Below are positions 1 to 13,272 of a DNA stretch of 64,000 nt, piece by piece. The DNA comes from Arabidopsis thaliana. Its lineage: Eukaryota > Streptophyta > Magnoliopsida > Brassicales > Brassicaceae. The notes under the pieces were generated by a model, which did not search any database, was not told the origin of the DNA, and saw only the letters and a program-made list of their open reading frames with translations. A program made the translations under genes and the position numbers. The stretch lies in NCBI RefSeq assembly GCF_000001735.4, contig NC_003074.8, positions 19,661,261 to 19,725,260 on the forward strand, given 5' to 3'. The stretch's first letter is position 1; every line of letters starts with the position of its first letter.

Positions 1-3102
<3,102 letters not shown>

Positions 3103-3536
3103 CTCCTGAGATATGTCTGTTCGATATCTGAGATCTGTGTACCACTCAAGCTGTTTAATAGAAAGAACATTTTCATATACGCAGAGTGGTATCTTGTTTG
3201 TGTACTTCTACGAATCCAATACCAATTATTCACATTTACCATATATTTGATTTTTAGTAATATGATCTTATAAAACCACCGACTCTGTTTCCGACTCCTG
3301 ACTGCTTCTTTGTTCCTAAATCTGTGTGCAAGTCCAGTTTCCGGTTTAGTGCTAGTGTTATAACGCCATTAAGTAGAATTATTATTCACAACAACGAAAA
3401 TCAAAATCGAATATGCAAACCAGAAGTAGTTTTATTACAAGTCAAGATTGAACAAAGACATAACATAACAGAGAGAAACGAAAAACTTGTTATCATCGTT
3501 TTACAGAAAACCACAAAACGTATAGTTCTAATTTTA
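3103..3536. other. Convergent intergenic region, SRPK4 3' side / LEA 3' side
   Basis: AT-rich 3' flanks of two converging genes, with no gene seen. A plus-strand open frame starting at 3324 runs into the antisense of the LEA last exon and is not taken as a gene. Confidence 0.5.
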
Positions 3537-5145
3537 CTACAGCTTTTTCTCTCCCACGACGATTCTCACTTTCTCCTCGTCATCGATCTCTCCAACGTCA
3601 TTGAAAGTTTGACCGGTCATCTGATCCGCCTCTTTCAGTACCGTCGCCACGTATCCAGGCCTAGTATCTTTCACGTCAACCGCCACAACTGTCTTCCCTG
3701 TGCTCTCGTCTCCATGGGCCGACGCGCGCGTCTCCTCATCAGAGGGCGTCGTAGCACCAGTCAGCTTGCTCTTTATAGCTCCAGTCATGTTCCCCAACGC
3801 ACCCATTATACTTCCCTTCCCTTCTTCACCTCTGCAAACAATAATTCCAACAACTATTATCAACACATCCACTAATTCCGACCATTGGGTTAAATCGCTT
3901 TCAGGACATCATGTCATATACCTTTGGGCTACGGAATCTTTAGTCTCGTGAGCTTTGTCAGCAGCAGATTCGGTACTCTGTTGTGTCTTTCTAGAAGCAT
4001 CCTCGTCAAGTTTTTTGCCCTCAAGTCTCATCTCTTCCATCTTCCGCCTTGCTTCTTCTCCCGCCTCGTCCATCTTTTCCTATTAATTAAGGACGAACAT
4101 CATATAATAGCCAACAAAGCATATATAAACACATTGAATACTCTGCTAGTTATATTACCTTGGCCGTGTCTTTGGTCTCAACGGCTTTTTGTTTGGTTTC
4201 CTCTGTCTTGCCCGACAAGAAACCCATAGCTCTTTTAGCAGTGTCCACTGCACTATCCTTCAGTTCTCCGATCTTACTCACACCTGCATCTTTCGTTTCT
4301 GTCGCCTTCTCTGCCGTGTAGTCTCTATATTCTCCCACTTTCTCAGCTGTCTTATCTTTTGCTTCCCTCGCCTTATCCGCAGTTTCCTTTGCTTTCTCCG
4401 CCGTGTAGTCTTTATATTCGCCCACTTTCTCAGCTGTCTTATCTTTTGTTTCCCTCGCCTTATCCGAGGTGTATTCCGCGGTTTCCTTTGCTTTCTCTGC
4501 CGTCTTATCCTTAGCTTCTTTCGCCTTATCCACCGTGTAGTCTTTGTACTCACCCAGCTTCTCCGCCGTCGTGTCTTTGGCTTCCTTTGCCTTCTCTGCC
4601 GTGTAATCTTTATATTCACCCAACTTATCCGCCGTTTTATCTTTAGCTTCTCTTGCCTTCTCCGCCGTGTATTCTGCCGTTTCCTTAGTCTTGTCTGCCG
4701 TTCTATCTTTAGCTTCTCTTGCCTTCTCTGCCGCGTAATCTGCGGTTTCCTTAGTCTTGTCCGCAGTCTTATCTTTAGCTTCTCTTGCCTTATCGGCCGT
4801 GTAATCTGCAGTTTCCTTAGTCTTCTGCGCAGTACTGTCTCTAACCTCTCCGGTGGTGTCTCTCATCCCCGCTGCCTTCTCCGATGCAATATCGGCTCCC
4901 TCCCTCGTTGACTCAGCCGTATCATGACTTTTACCGATGACTGCGTCTTTAGTTCCTTGCACCGCCTTCATCACCGAGCCTATCAGGCCAGGCCTCTCAG
5001 GCTCGGTCGTCGTTGTCCTCTCCGTTAATTTGTACGTCACATCACCTTTGTTGATATCTTTCAAATCTTCAGCCGCTAGACTCGCTGCAGCCTCAGCTCT
5101 CTCGGCCTTGGCGGACCTCTCTGCCTCCCGTTGTCCTGATGCCAT
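3537..5145 (-). CDS. Late embryogenesis abundant protein, LEA_4 (group 3)
   Basis: Very hydrophilic desiccation-protection protein, a paralogue of the ECP63 type (known locus At3g53040). Exons on the minus strand 4159-5145, 3922-4079 and 3537-3831 give 479 residues. The N-terminus ([20 protein letters not shown]) has a short SMP-like segment. Residues about 85-310 are repeated 11-mers of the pattern [11 protein letters not shown], expected to fold as amphipathic helix on drying. Two repeat types alternate: [11 protein letters not shown]-like units and [19 protein letters not shown] units. No signal peptide or membrane segment is seen. The start is the first ATG, at 5145, and the upstream ABRE/RY region fits seed expression. 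The repeats generate long spurious antisense frames. Confidence 0.93.
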
Positions 5146-5224
5146 GATTTGTTTCTTGTTTGCTTGGCTTCCAAGTAAAGATTTAAGATGGATTCTTTAA
5201 ACTTTGCCGAATACTCGTCGTGTT

Positions 5225-5440
5225 AATGAAGCATTTAGAGCTGCTTGTTGTTTTTATAGCAAGTTTTTGGTTCCAATGAGATGCCACGTCATGACTTTGA
5301 TAAAGCAAAACCTGCCACGTGTGTTCTGGTACGCATTTTTCTTATTTTCCAACTTATCTTCCAAATATCATTTCGCCCGACACGTATCTAAGAAGATCGT
5401 TCTATTGAGGAACCATGCCACGTGGGATTTTCATGCATCG
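5225..5440 (-). promoter_or_regulatory. Seed/ABA-type promoter of the LEA gene
   Basis: A TATAAAAA box reads on the minus strand at 5251-5258, about 105 bases before the start codon. G-box/ABRE cores CACGTG lie at 5316-5321 and 5419-5424. ACGT-core relatives lie at 5283-5290 (GCCACGTC) and 5381-5386 (CACGTA). An RY element CATGCA lies at 5432-5437. ABREs bound by ABI5-type bZIPs together with RY boxes bound by ABI3-type B3 factors are the known arrangement of LEA promoters. Their use here is inferred. Confidence 0.7.
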
Positions 5441-6672
5441 AGAGAGCTTGGACTTAACGTGTAAGGAAGCAATTGTGGTCGGCTCCCTTACTTCTAAATT
5501 GTGTAGTACGAGTATTAAAAATTGGGCGTTTCTTGTTTCTTTCTTTCTTGTTTTTGGTCGAAGGCTATGGAAGAGACCATTATTGTCTCCAATTTATTGG
5601 AAAAAAGTAAGAAAATAAACTGCAGTCCAACATCTCCTGGATAAGTAGCTTCATCGGTATTTAAGAACAAAATCAAATGAACAAGTTCGGAAATAGACTC
5701 AAACGAATAAAAATCCAACATATATAAATGAAAACACATAGTTATCGATTTAACTTTTTATACACATGAGTTATGTGCATTATCTAATCTTTTGATATAA
5801 AATTATCGCAAAAACGTATCAAAGATGACAGTGGATGAAAATTAATGATCGCTATCTTATAAACCAGTCACTATTTTTGAATCCACTTCAATTTCCAGTC
5901 TCGTAACCTTTCCAAAACAACACGATAAATTGTCGACGAAGCATTTTTTCTTCTCATTAATTGCCATAACTTCATTTTGAAATTATAGTTTCTTTCTTAC
6001 TCGTATTTATTCATTAACGTATTGTTCACACTACTCACATCTTATATATTTATGATCTTTAGAGATTCTTTAAGCATCTTAATTTTCGCTTTCTGTTGAC
6101 GAGTCTCATCTTTAGCTTCTAATAAGCTTAGCTTCTGCTACCCATATGGTCCATATCGTTTATCTTCATCTGTCCAATCGAAAAAGTCATGAGCTACAGA
6201 TTTGTTTTTTTTTTTTTTTTAGATTACCGTTTGTCCATGATTTAACAAACTGTCGTTTTTCTACCACCATTTGCTAACTAAATAGTTAATGTTGTTTTTA
6301 AATATTTGTGTAATCTTTGTAAATATTTGTAAACCCGATTTCTGATCCATGACGTGCGAGTTTAGTTAGTGGAATAATTTTGTTATATTATTAAGTTTTT
6401 AAATGGCATCCTAATGATATTTGTTATACTTTCAAAATTATAACTTACGATGTACTCCCCAAATAAATAGTATAAGATTAACCAAATTAGTATTGTCTAT
6501 CAGTAAAGCTCAGCGCTTAATACCATTCATGCATCTTTTGTTTTTCAAAATCTACTCGCAACTAAACCTAGAAAAAGGAAGCCTTAAGTTATTTAGCAAA
6601 CATATAGAAGAGAGAGTCTCAATATCAAACCAACAGCTGAATGATTTTGAGAAACATAGATTGTTTGTTGTT
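5441..6672. other. AT-rich intergenic stretch
   Basis: No gene is supported. Contains a T-run near 6206-6222. Short open frames (5415-5618, 6421-6792) show no recognisable protein. Confidence 0.5.
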
Positions 6673-7345
6673 TCACTGGCTGGACTTCCTTATAATTTTG
6701 CCAAAACCGTTATGCCCATATTTTGTACCCCAAGAATTCTGAATTTTCCAGTAGTTGACACCTTCCAGAGTTGTGTCGAAACCAGTCATTAAGACTACAT
6801 GGCCACATGTGCTTGTGTTTTTTCGATTTGTTTGACCATGATAGATTTTGTCATATTCAAAATTTACAAGATATGAAATCAGTTGTAATATGTTTAAAAA
6901 TGAATTATACCAACTACAAATACCACTTACATCTTTACATTCCTTTAAGCTTTCATAAGTATCTATCACAACAAGTAGAGGGCCGTCGTTGACAAGTTAG
7001 ATAAACTCTTCTTCTCTCACTTGTTTGTCTCTCTTATATACCAAATCCTTGATTTTGAATGCAGGTATATCCTATAAGAATTCGTTTATAAGTATGATTA
7101 GTTAAAAATAAATGAAATTTGTAAGAAGACAAGATTTAAAAATGACACTTACATAGTTTTCGGAACTTTTGAGACAGATTTGTTTGAGTTTTCATGAGTA
7201 TGGACAAGTTTTTCTAGAACAAGAACTTGTTTTGTCAAAAACTTTTTGATACTTGCCATAGTTACAGATTTTTCATACATGTTCCTAATATTGTTTATCA
7301 AATGTTGCGGTGATAGTTCAACAACTAGACCTATAAGAGCAAGTC
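6673..7345 (-). pseudogene. Papain-like (C1A) cysteine protease relic
   Basis: Minus-strand remains of a cathepsin-like protease. The 3' part (ORF 6673-6969) contains CGHVVLMTGF, matching the catalytic His block, and YWKIQNSWGTKYGHNGFGKI, matching the catalytic Asn block NSWG and the following GxxGYG/KI motif. Just upstream, LVNDGPLLVVIDTYESLKECKDVSGI matches the segment before the His, but an in-frame TAA interrupts it near 6998. Further upstream, LIGLVVELSPQHLIN resembles the ELSEQxLVDC segment after the active-site Cys. The Cys block itself is not found. A consensus GTAAGT donor near 7153 suggests a former intron. The call rests on visible motifs only; parent gene unknown. Confidence 0.7.
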
Positions 7346-7621
7346 ATGCTTCGATGTGGCACCAACCTAGAGTTTATAAACCCCTAAGCAAAATGAAAAA
7401 ATGTAATTTATAGGAATGAAATAAATTTTCAAATAATAACTTATATCTAAAATATAAAAAGTTATGCAAAATAATTTATAAAATAGTTAGTCACAAAAAT
7501 TGTACAAAACTAAAAAAGTCTTATGTGATTAACTATAACCTATAACCTATTATTTAGGAAACAATTTAAAAATCAATGATATTTACTTATTTTTGCTACT
7601 GAAAATGCAAACCTGTTATTA

Positions 7622-7735
7622 AGTAATCGTAGAAAAGTCAAAAGGATTGTTATTCATTAACTCCCCCAAAAGCCAAGAAGAAGGAGAGTGAGAAATGGAG
7701 AGAAAACTTCACGACCACATTCACATTATAACTCA
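7622..7735 (+). promoter_or_regulatory. Conserved lectin promoter blocks, copy 1
   Basis: Block 1 (7622-7680) begins AGTAATCGTAGAAAAGTCAA and ends GCCAAGAAG. Block 2 (about 7706-7735) reads CTTCACGACCACATTCACAT. A TATA-like TATATAAAAAT follows at 7739-7749. Both blocks recur upstream of other copies in the array. GTCAA in block 1 is a W-box core on the minus strand. Confidence 0.55.
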
Positions 7736-7823
7736 AATGTATATAAAAATTATCCATAAATAGCCTAGTCCTCATTCTCATATTCCTTTTGATTATTAGT
7801 GAGAACACAACACCAACAACAAA

Positions 7824-8328
7824 ATGGGAGACTCACATTGCCGTTGTCTTCATGGCTTTATTTTGCTTGTTGTTCTGTTTCTTTCCTTCGTGTTTAGTTT
7901 CGCTTCAAAGATAGACGTTTCTTTTCACGGAGACGAGAAACGTAGTCTCTCTAGCTCCATTAATTCCTCTCTTAGTGAGTCAGCGGAATACACAATGTGC
8001 GCGACTCATAAAGAGGCTAAGGATGGTAAACCAATCGCATTGGATTTCGATTGCGAACAAGGATATGTTATTTCAAAGATCACTTACGCCGACTATGGCC
8101 AATCCACTGGTAGTTGTGGGAAATTTAAACGCGGTAATTGCGGTGCAAGCAATACCTTAAATATCGTCAACAAGGTATACAAAATCAATCAAAAATACAA
8201 ATTTTCTTTCAAATAGTGTTCTTATTAATTATTATCGTTTGTTTGTGCAGAAATGTCTTAGGAAAGAGAAGTGTAAGTTGTTTGTTCCAGACAAGATTTT
8301 TGGTCCGAGCCACTGCAAGGGAGCTTAA
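7824..8328 (+). CDS. SUEL-type lectin, copy 1, C-terminally truncated
   Basis: Small secreted lectin with a galactose/rhamnose-binding SUEL domain, the module found at the C-terminus of many plant beta-galactosidases. Exons 7824-8174 and 8251-8328 give 142 residues, with a phase-0 intron (76 bases). Residues about 1-28 are a signal peptide. The domain reads YVISKITYADYGQSTGSCGKFKR, then GNCG, then after the junction KCLRKEKCKLFVPDKIFGPSHCKGA and a stop. Intact sisters continue for 12 more residues ending in the eighth cysteine. Here a base lost near 8325 creates the stop, and a second base is missing further on, so Cys8 and its disulphide are lost. The usual NC at the exon junction is KC. May be non-functional. 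Confidence 0.75.
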
Positions 8329-8871
8329 GTCTCGTTATTGACGCTACTTGTAGAAAACTTAGTTTTTTTCTTGTTTTCCAAGTTAAAGTTTCTTTATGTA
8401 ATCGACCTAGTCAAGCTTTTGTTTCCTACTTTACACGTTTGTTACATTTTTTCTCTTTGTTGCAAACCCCAAATGTGTATGTGCCATACAATATCAATCA
8501 TCTTTGCCATATTTTATCGAACTGTTTATAGGTTACTCAATATTTTTCTCCTCAAAAAATGTGAAGACTGACACGTACCAAATCTTTTAAGTGAGAATCA
8601 CAACAAATCACATAAAACACCAACCAATTCCATTCTTTTTCCTCTTTTGACACACTTTAATCCAAATCTGATCAAGTTTTGGGGCCACATTGCAAAATTG
8701 GGGCCCGTTGTAAGTTTTGGTCCCAATCTGAAAATGCATATCCCACCGACTCTGACAATTAGGGCTTATAAATAAACGAGCACATAAGTTCATAACTTGG
8801 TTACTTCATTATTCTTCCATCTTTTTCATCAAATTGCTAAGAGAGTAAAATCGCCCCATAACGAAGTAACC

Positions 8872-9278
8872 ATGTCGAAGAAGATAATCGTGTTGACAAG
8901 CTCCGATGATGATAAAGGGTATGGCAGAAGACGATTGTGCCGATAATGGAATCCCTCTTCCAAACGTGACAAGCAAGATACTCTTATTGGTGATCGAGTA
9001 TTGCAAGAAGCACGTCGTTGAGAGCAAAGAAGAAGATCTAAAGAAGTGGGACGCTGAATTCATGAAGAAGATGGAACAATCGATTCTCTTTGATGTTATG
9101 ATGGCTGCGAATTATCTCAATATCCAAAGCCTTCTTGATCTCACATTTTCAAACTGTCGCTGATTTGCTCTCAGGCAAAACTCCAGGCGAGATTCGCTCA
9201 TACTTCAATATCGAGAACGATTTCACAGCAGAGGGAGAAGCTGAGATCCGCAAGGTGAATCAATGGGCTTTTGAATGA
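8872..9278 (+). pseudogene. ASK6: Broken SKP1-like gene
   Basis: Remnant of an SCF ubiquitin-ligase adaptor related to ASK1. It starts [15 protein letters not shown] at 8872. About 15-18 residues of the BTB/POZ part are then deleted with a frame change near 8912. It continues from 8906 as [21 protein letters not shown], through VIEYCKKHV and [14 protein letters not shown]. One extra T in the run near 9150 shifts the frame. Beyond it the correct C-terminus is still readable: [20 protein letters not shown], then [20 protein letters not shown] and TGA at 9276. The family is normally about 160 residues and intronless. The longest surviving frame (8906-9163) is 85 codons and matches what I recall being annotated as ASK6. 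Without the C-terminal helices it should not bind F-box proteins. Confidence 0.85.
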
Positions 9279-9941
9279 AAGTGGATCTTCAAAGTTCTTT
9301 CTTCTTTAGTGTTTTCGGTTTTCTTGATGCGATGTTAGATGATTACTTCGTCTATTTCTTGTTTGTTCTGTTGTTTCTTTTCTTTTGGTTTCTTGATGCA
9401 TAAGTAAACCAATGTTTGTTGTATCTTTACCCTAGAGACGATCTATTGTTGGATTTTAGTATATGCTAACCAAATCTGAAGATTGATGTTTTTGTTTTTG
9501 AAGCAATTCTTGAATATATGTGAAGTCAAATCCTTCCTTTTTTTTTTCTTATGGTAATTGAAGTTTACTAATCCGAAACTAATTATATGACACTTGAATT
9601 TTGATATTCTATACTTGTATCATAATTAATAATCAAGCAATAAATGCAAATTGTCAAGATTGAACATTCTAAAATAGATAGTGTGAAAATTTGTTGTTCT
9701 CTTTGCGAAATAAAAACAGTTGTTTTAATATTCTCGTAGGAATATGATAAACCTAATTATAGAAAACTTCGCAGCCACATCCGCACACAAATTCGCATCT
9801 CTAAGAAACTTTAATTACTAATATTATCATATATATCAATATCAAAACATTACATATTTATACTTAACTACACGTACTAAACCATCTTAGCATTTTTCAA
9901 CACCCTTCTGATTTAGAAGGGAACGAAAAACTAGAATAAAA
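9279..9941. other. Intergenic, AT-rich
   Basis: No gene is seen. The 3' part is the promoter of lectin copy 2; promoter block 2 is at 9769-9805, but block 1 is not recognisable. Confidence 0.5.
9769..9805 (+). promoter_or_regulatory. Conserved lectin promoter block 2, copy 2
   Basis: Reads CTTCGCAGCCACATCCGCAC followed by ACAAATTCGCATCTC. Clearly shared with copies 3-6. Block 1 (TAATCG...AAAGTCA) is absent or diverged beyond recognition upstream of this copy, which is also the copy with a nonsense codon. Confidence 0.5.
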
Positions 9942-10485
9942 ATGGAAACTACACATTCTCTTCATCGTCATGGCTTCATCGTTTTGCTTCTTCTTTTATC
10001 CGTTTCTTATGTGTCTTGTTTTTATACAAGGAATATCATCAACGGTTCTTATCGTTTAAATCCAAGAGAATATCGACCGAATCAACTGCCAATATGCATT
10101 GATCATCCGGCGCCTAGCGTCGATCTATCGCCCATCTTTTGTGGTGAAGGATATGTTATCTCTGAGATAAAATTCGCCGACTATGGCCAACCCACTGGTG
10201 ACTGTAAGAATAACACGCTTAAACGTGGAAACTGCGGCGCACCCGCTACTTTGAGGCTCGTCAAAAAGGTTTAACTAAACGTATATATATGAATTATCTG
10301 TTTGAAATGAGTACTAATACATCATATCTTATTATTGTTATCTATTGTTATTACTTACGCAGAATTGACTTGGAAAAGAAGAATGTTGGTTTCCAGTGAC
10401 AGACGAGATGTTTGGTCCAACCCATTGTAAAGGACCGGCACTTAGATTCGTTGTTTCCGGTACTTGTAAGAAAAAAGTTACTTAA
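9942..10485 (+). pseudogene. SUEL-type lectin, copy 2, nonsense codon at a core cysteine
   Basis: Exon 1 (9942-10268) encodes a signal peptide and the first half of the SUEL domain (YVISEIKFADYGQPTGDC, then KRGNCGAPATLRLVKK). The intron is 10269-10362. Exon 2 (10363-10485) should open AAT-TGT-CTT-GGA (NCLG), as in the other copies, but reads AAT-TGA-CTT-GGA. The fifth conserved cysteine is therefore a stop at 10366. The rest of exon 2 is otherwise intact and in frame (KEECWFPVTDEMFGPTHCKG, then the final Cys and TAA at 10483). A product stopping there has 110 residues and half a domain. Either a recent pseudogene or a truncated secreted peptide. Confidence 0.75.
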
Positions 10486-11612
10486 AGAATTAGTGATTCT
10501 TGTAACAAATTTTGTCTTCTTCTTCTTTTTTTTTTGTTTATCAAGTAGTTGTTGATCATATTTATGATATATTTTTTTCTTAGTAAAACCTTTTATAGAG
10601 CGCATCATTATGTGTGCTAATTAGGCAATCCACTGAATCAGGCTCTTGTTTCCTATTTGCGTATTTGATTGAACTCTTTTTCTTACCGATTATATATGCA
10701 TAAGAAAGAGTGTTATAATAAAATATGCTATTACCAATTCATCTATGAGAAGATATACCAGCCGACAAAGAGGAACTCCTCGTCTCCGATAGAGGTTCTT
10801 TGCAAATGAAGTTCATGCGAGTAGCTTAAAAGGCTTAAGAAAATTAACAATTCATTAATGCATACCATCGCCATACTTATGTTTTTGAATGCTAACCTAA
10901 TTCAAATGACAATACAATGTCCTTAGTGAAAAAATAAAGCTCCAATAGTACGACTTTGCTTAAAGAAGTAGAGATTGTGAAAAAGCGGTCGATCTAAAGA
11001 ATCCATAACCTGCCAACTTGGTAAGAATCCACTTCAGAAGAAAAAGTTATGTTTCATATAAGAAGAAAATGAGATTAACAAATCTCTAAAAAATATAAAT
11101 CAAACTTTTGTTGGTATTCAAAACCTTAAGAAGAAGATCAATCTTCATGTTCACACCAAACCCACCCTAACAATAAAGCTTATGTATAAGAAGACATATG
11201 ACTTGTCTAATTAAAAACATATTCAAAGTATAATAATACAATCAACTAGGGGAGACAAAAGCCTGAAGATCTATGGGATGTGAAAGCCAATTAGACTATC
11301 TTTTTTAGGAACCAATTAAAATATCTTCTGAAAATGCAAATATGTTTTTTAGTAATCGCGAAAAAGTCAGAATGAATGTCCTTCACCAACATCTCCGAAA
11401 GACAAGAAGTATGGAAAGTGAATAAAGAATAAAAATAAATTAGAACATAGCTAAAAGGAAAAATTGATAGTAAACTTCGTAGCTACATCCGCACACAATT
11501 CGTCTCTATACTAATTTAATCTAACAAGCATATATTTTGAAAACACACCTATATATCTAAGTTGCTTAGAAATTTTCATTATCCTTCTGATTTGTAAGAG
11601 AACAAAAACAAA
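10486..11612. other. Intergenic between lectin copies 2 and 3
   Basis: AT-rich with no recognisable gene or repeat. Ends in the promoter of copy 3. Confidence 0.5.
11351..11512 (+). promoter_or_regulatory. Conserved lectin promoter blocks, copy 3
   Basis: Block 1 at 11351-11409 (AGTAATCGCGAAAAAGTCAG, then CTTCACCAACATCTCCGAAA) and block 2 at about 11475-11512 (CTTCGTAGCTACATCCGCAC). A TATATAT box follows near 11548. Confidence 0.55.
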
Positions 11613-12179
11613 ATGGAAACTTCACATTATTTTCGTCGTCATTGCTTCATCATTTTGCTTCTTGTTATGTTTCTTTCATCGGTTTCTAATCTTGCTTCAA
11701 AAATCAACAACAGTTCTTTTGATGCAAGAGGCACTAAAATCAATAGTGATCCGAAACATATCTCCAATTCAAAGTCCGGAGGATCTCCTCAACGGGACAA
11801 AGAATATCCTCTGTGCGGGTCGAATAACCCGTCAGAGGATGGTATCATATATGCACCTTTTTGCGACAAAGGATATGTTTTTTCTCGAATCAAATTCGCT
11901 GACTATGGTCAGCCCGGTGGTTCATCATGTGAAACGCTTAAACGTGGAAACTGCGGTGCGCCGGCTACTTTGAGACTCGTCAAAGAGGTTAACAAAGTTA
12001 CTCAACATTAGTAATCTTGTTTGACGATAAATCTTCTTATCGATTACTATTTTTTGTTTATGCAGAATTGTCTTGGAAAAGAACGGTGTAGGATTTATAT
12101 TACAGACGAGATGTTTGGGCCGACGCATTGTAAAGGACCTGTTAGCTTCGTTTTTTCTGCTATTTGTAAAAAAACTTGA
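11613..12179 (+). CDS. SUEL-type secreted lectin, copy 3
   Basis: Exons 11613-11987 and 12066-12179 give 162 residues with a phase-0 intron of 78 bases. Residues about 1-29 are a hydrophobic signal peptide (FIILLLVMFLSSVSNLAS). A linker (about 30-65) carries the family motif DARGTKIN. The domain has eight cysteines: PLC, FCDKGYVF, YGQPGGSSC, RGNCGAPATLRLVKE, NCLGKERC, THCKG and a Cys five residues before the stop. The order and spacing match SUEL/rhamnose-binding lectins, where they form four disulphides. No enzyme domain is attached, so it is a stand-alone apoplastic lectin by inference. It looks intact; substrate unknown. Confidence 0.85.
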
Positions 12180-12800
12180 GCTTTCTTATTTCATACGTTA
12201 AGGGAAAGTAATTCTTATAACCTTTTTTTCTTCCCTTTAATGTTTTGATGGATCGCATCATTTTTGTTGTTAATTTACGTAATCCACGGAATTTAATTAT
12301 GATTTTGTTTCCTATATCAACTTTTTTTTTTCTGAATTTATTTTATGAGAAAGAGTATATAGTTTGGAGACTAACTAAATAGCTGACGATATGTTTTACC
12401 GCATATCTGTTCAACTACACAGATTTATGTTTCAAGGAGTGAACTTGTACTCGCCTAAAGATAACAAACTCAACAACGTATTTTCTCTTTCAATATTTCG
12501 GCCAACCCTAGCGGAAATTCAATTTCTTGTACACTGATCCCACTTTTCCTTGAAGATCACTAGCAAATTTCAAAAATTACATAAGGATAACGTATTCACT
12601 TTTTTTTTTTAATTCAAAAGAGTTTCTCCATATTTATCATAACATGTTAACAAAGTGGTTTTAACATATAAATGACCCTTTAACTAGTTATACAACGGAT
12701 TATTTTTATAACTCAGAAAAAGTGACAAACTGATGAATACTTTGAAGTTTGAATAGATACCAGCGGAATAATTTAACGTTAATTAACGTCAAAGTGATAT

Positions 12801-12844
12801 AACACATGCATCATTTCTATTTAACACATGCATCATTTCTATTT
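12801..12844. repeat. 22-base perfect tandem duplication
   Basis: Unit AACACATGCATCATTTCTATTT occurs twice head to tail, at 12801-12822 and 12823-12844. Each unit contains an RY-type CATGCA. Lies about 430 bases upstream of lectin copy 4. Confidence 0.85.
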
Positions 12845-13049
12845 TACCTTTATAGCGAGCATTGATGATTTAATTTGTCGGGAACAAGAGCAAAAAATTA
12901 AGCTTTTTATAACATAATAAACTCTATTAGCAGAGGGCCAGAGACAAAACTGTAATAAGATTGACGAATAATTGTGAAACCAATTAATTAAACTCTCTTT
13001 TGGAAGATTTTTTGTTTTTTTCCCACTGAAAATGGAAAATCTATTAATA

Positions 13050-13172
13050 AGTAATCGTAGAAAAGTCAGAATGATGTCCTTCACCAACACCTCCGAATTC
13101 CAAGAATTAAAAAGAAAAATCGACAGAAAATTTTGCGGACACATTCGCACTCGAATTCACCTCTCCAACAAA
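13050..13172 (+). promoter_or_regulatory. Conserved lectin promoter blocks, copy 4
   Basis: Block 1 at 13050-13106 (AGTAATCGTAGAAAAGTCAG, then CTTCACCAACACCTCCGAA) and block 2 at 13133-13172 (TTGCGGACACATTCGCACTC). A TATATATAA box lies at 13213-13221. The promoter is intact although the coding region is damaged. Confidence 0.55.
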
Positions 13173-13272
13173 CTTTTAATTCTTTAAGTTTCATAGCTTT
13201 TTATTTTTAACCTATATATAACTACATCCGTATACTAGTATGATAATAGCATTTTCACTACCAAAAAAAAAA

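Larger units (their letters stand above)
12180..13272. other. Intergenic between lectin copies 3 and 4
   Basis: AT-rich. Holds a 22-base tandem duplication at 12801-12844 and the copy 4 promoter blocks from 13050. No gene seen. Confidence 0.5.

Noticed and set aside
4278-4619. 113-codon minus-strand open frame rich in Arg and Lys within the LEA gene
   Set aside because: Alternative-frame shadow of the 11-mer repeats.
4250-4860. Regularly spaced repeats that could suggest a CRISPR-like array
   Set aside because: They are in-frame protein repeats without unique spacers, in a plant genome.
4189-4911. 240-codon plus-strand open frame opposite the LEA gene
   Set aside because: It is antisense to the repeat array. 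Its Phe/Cys/Leu/Arg-rich composition is what reverse-complemented Lys/Ala/Glu/Asp codons produce, and it shows no domain.
6421-6792. 123-codon plus-strand open frame
   Set aside because: It overlaps the antisense of the protease relic and has no recognisable protein signature.
10366-10368. TGA replacing a cysteine codon, as in a selenocysteine site
   Set aside because: Land plants lack the selenocysteine machinery; a nonsense mutation is the simple reading.
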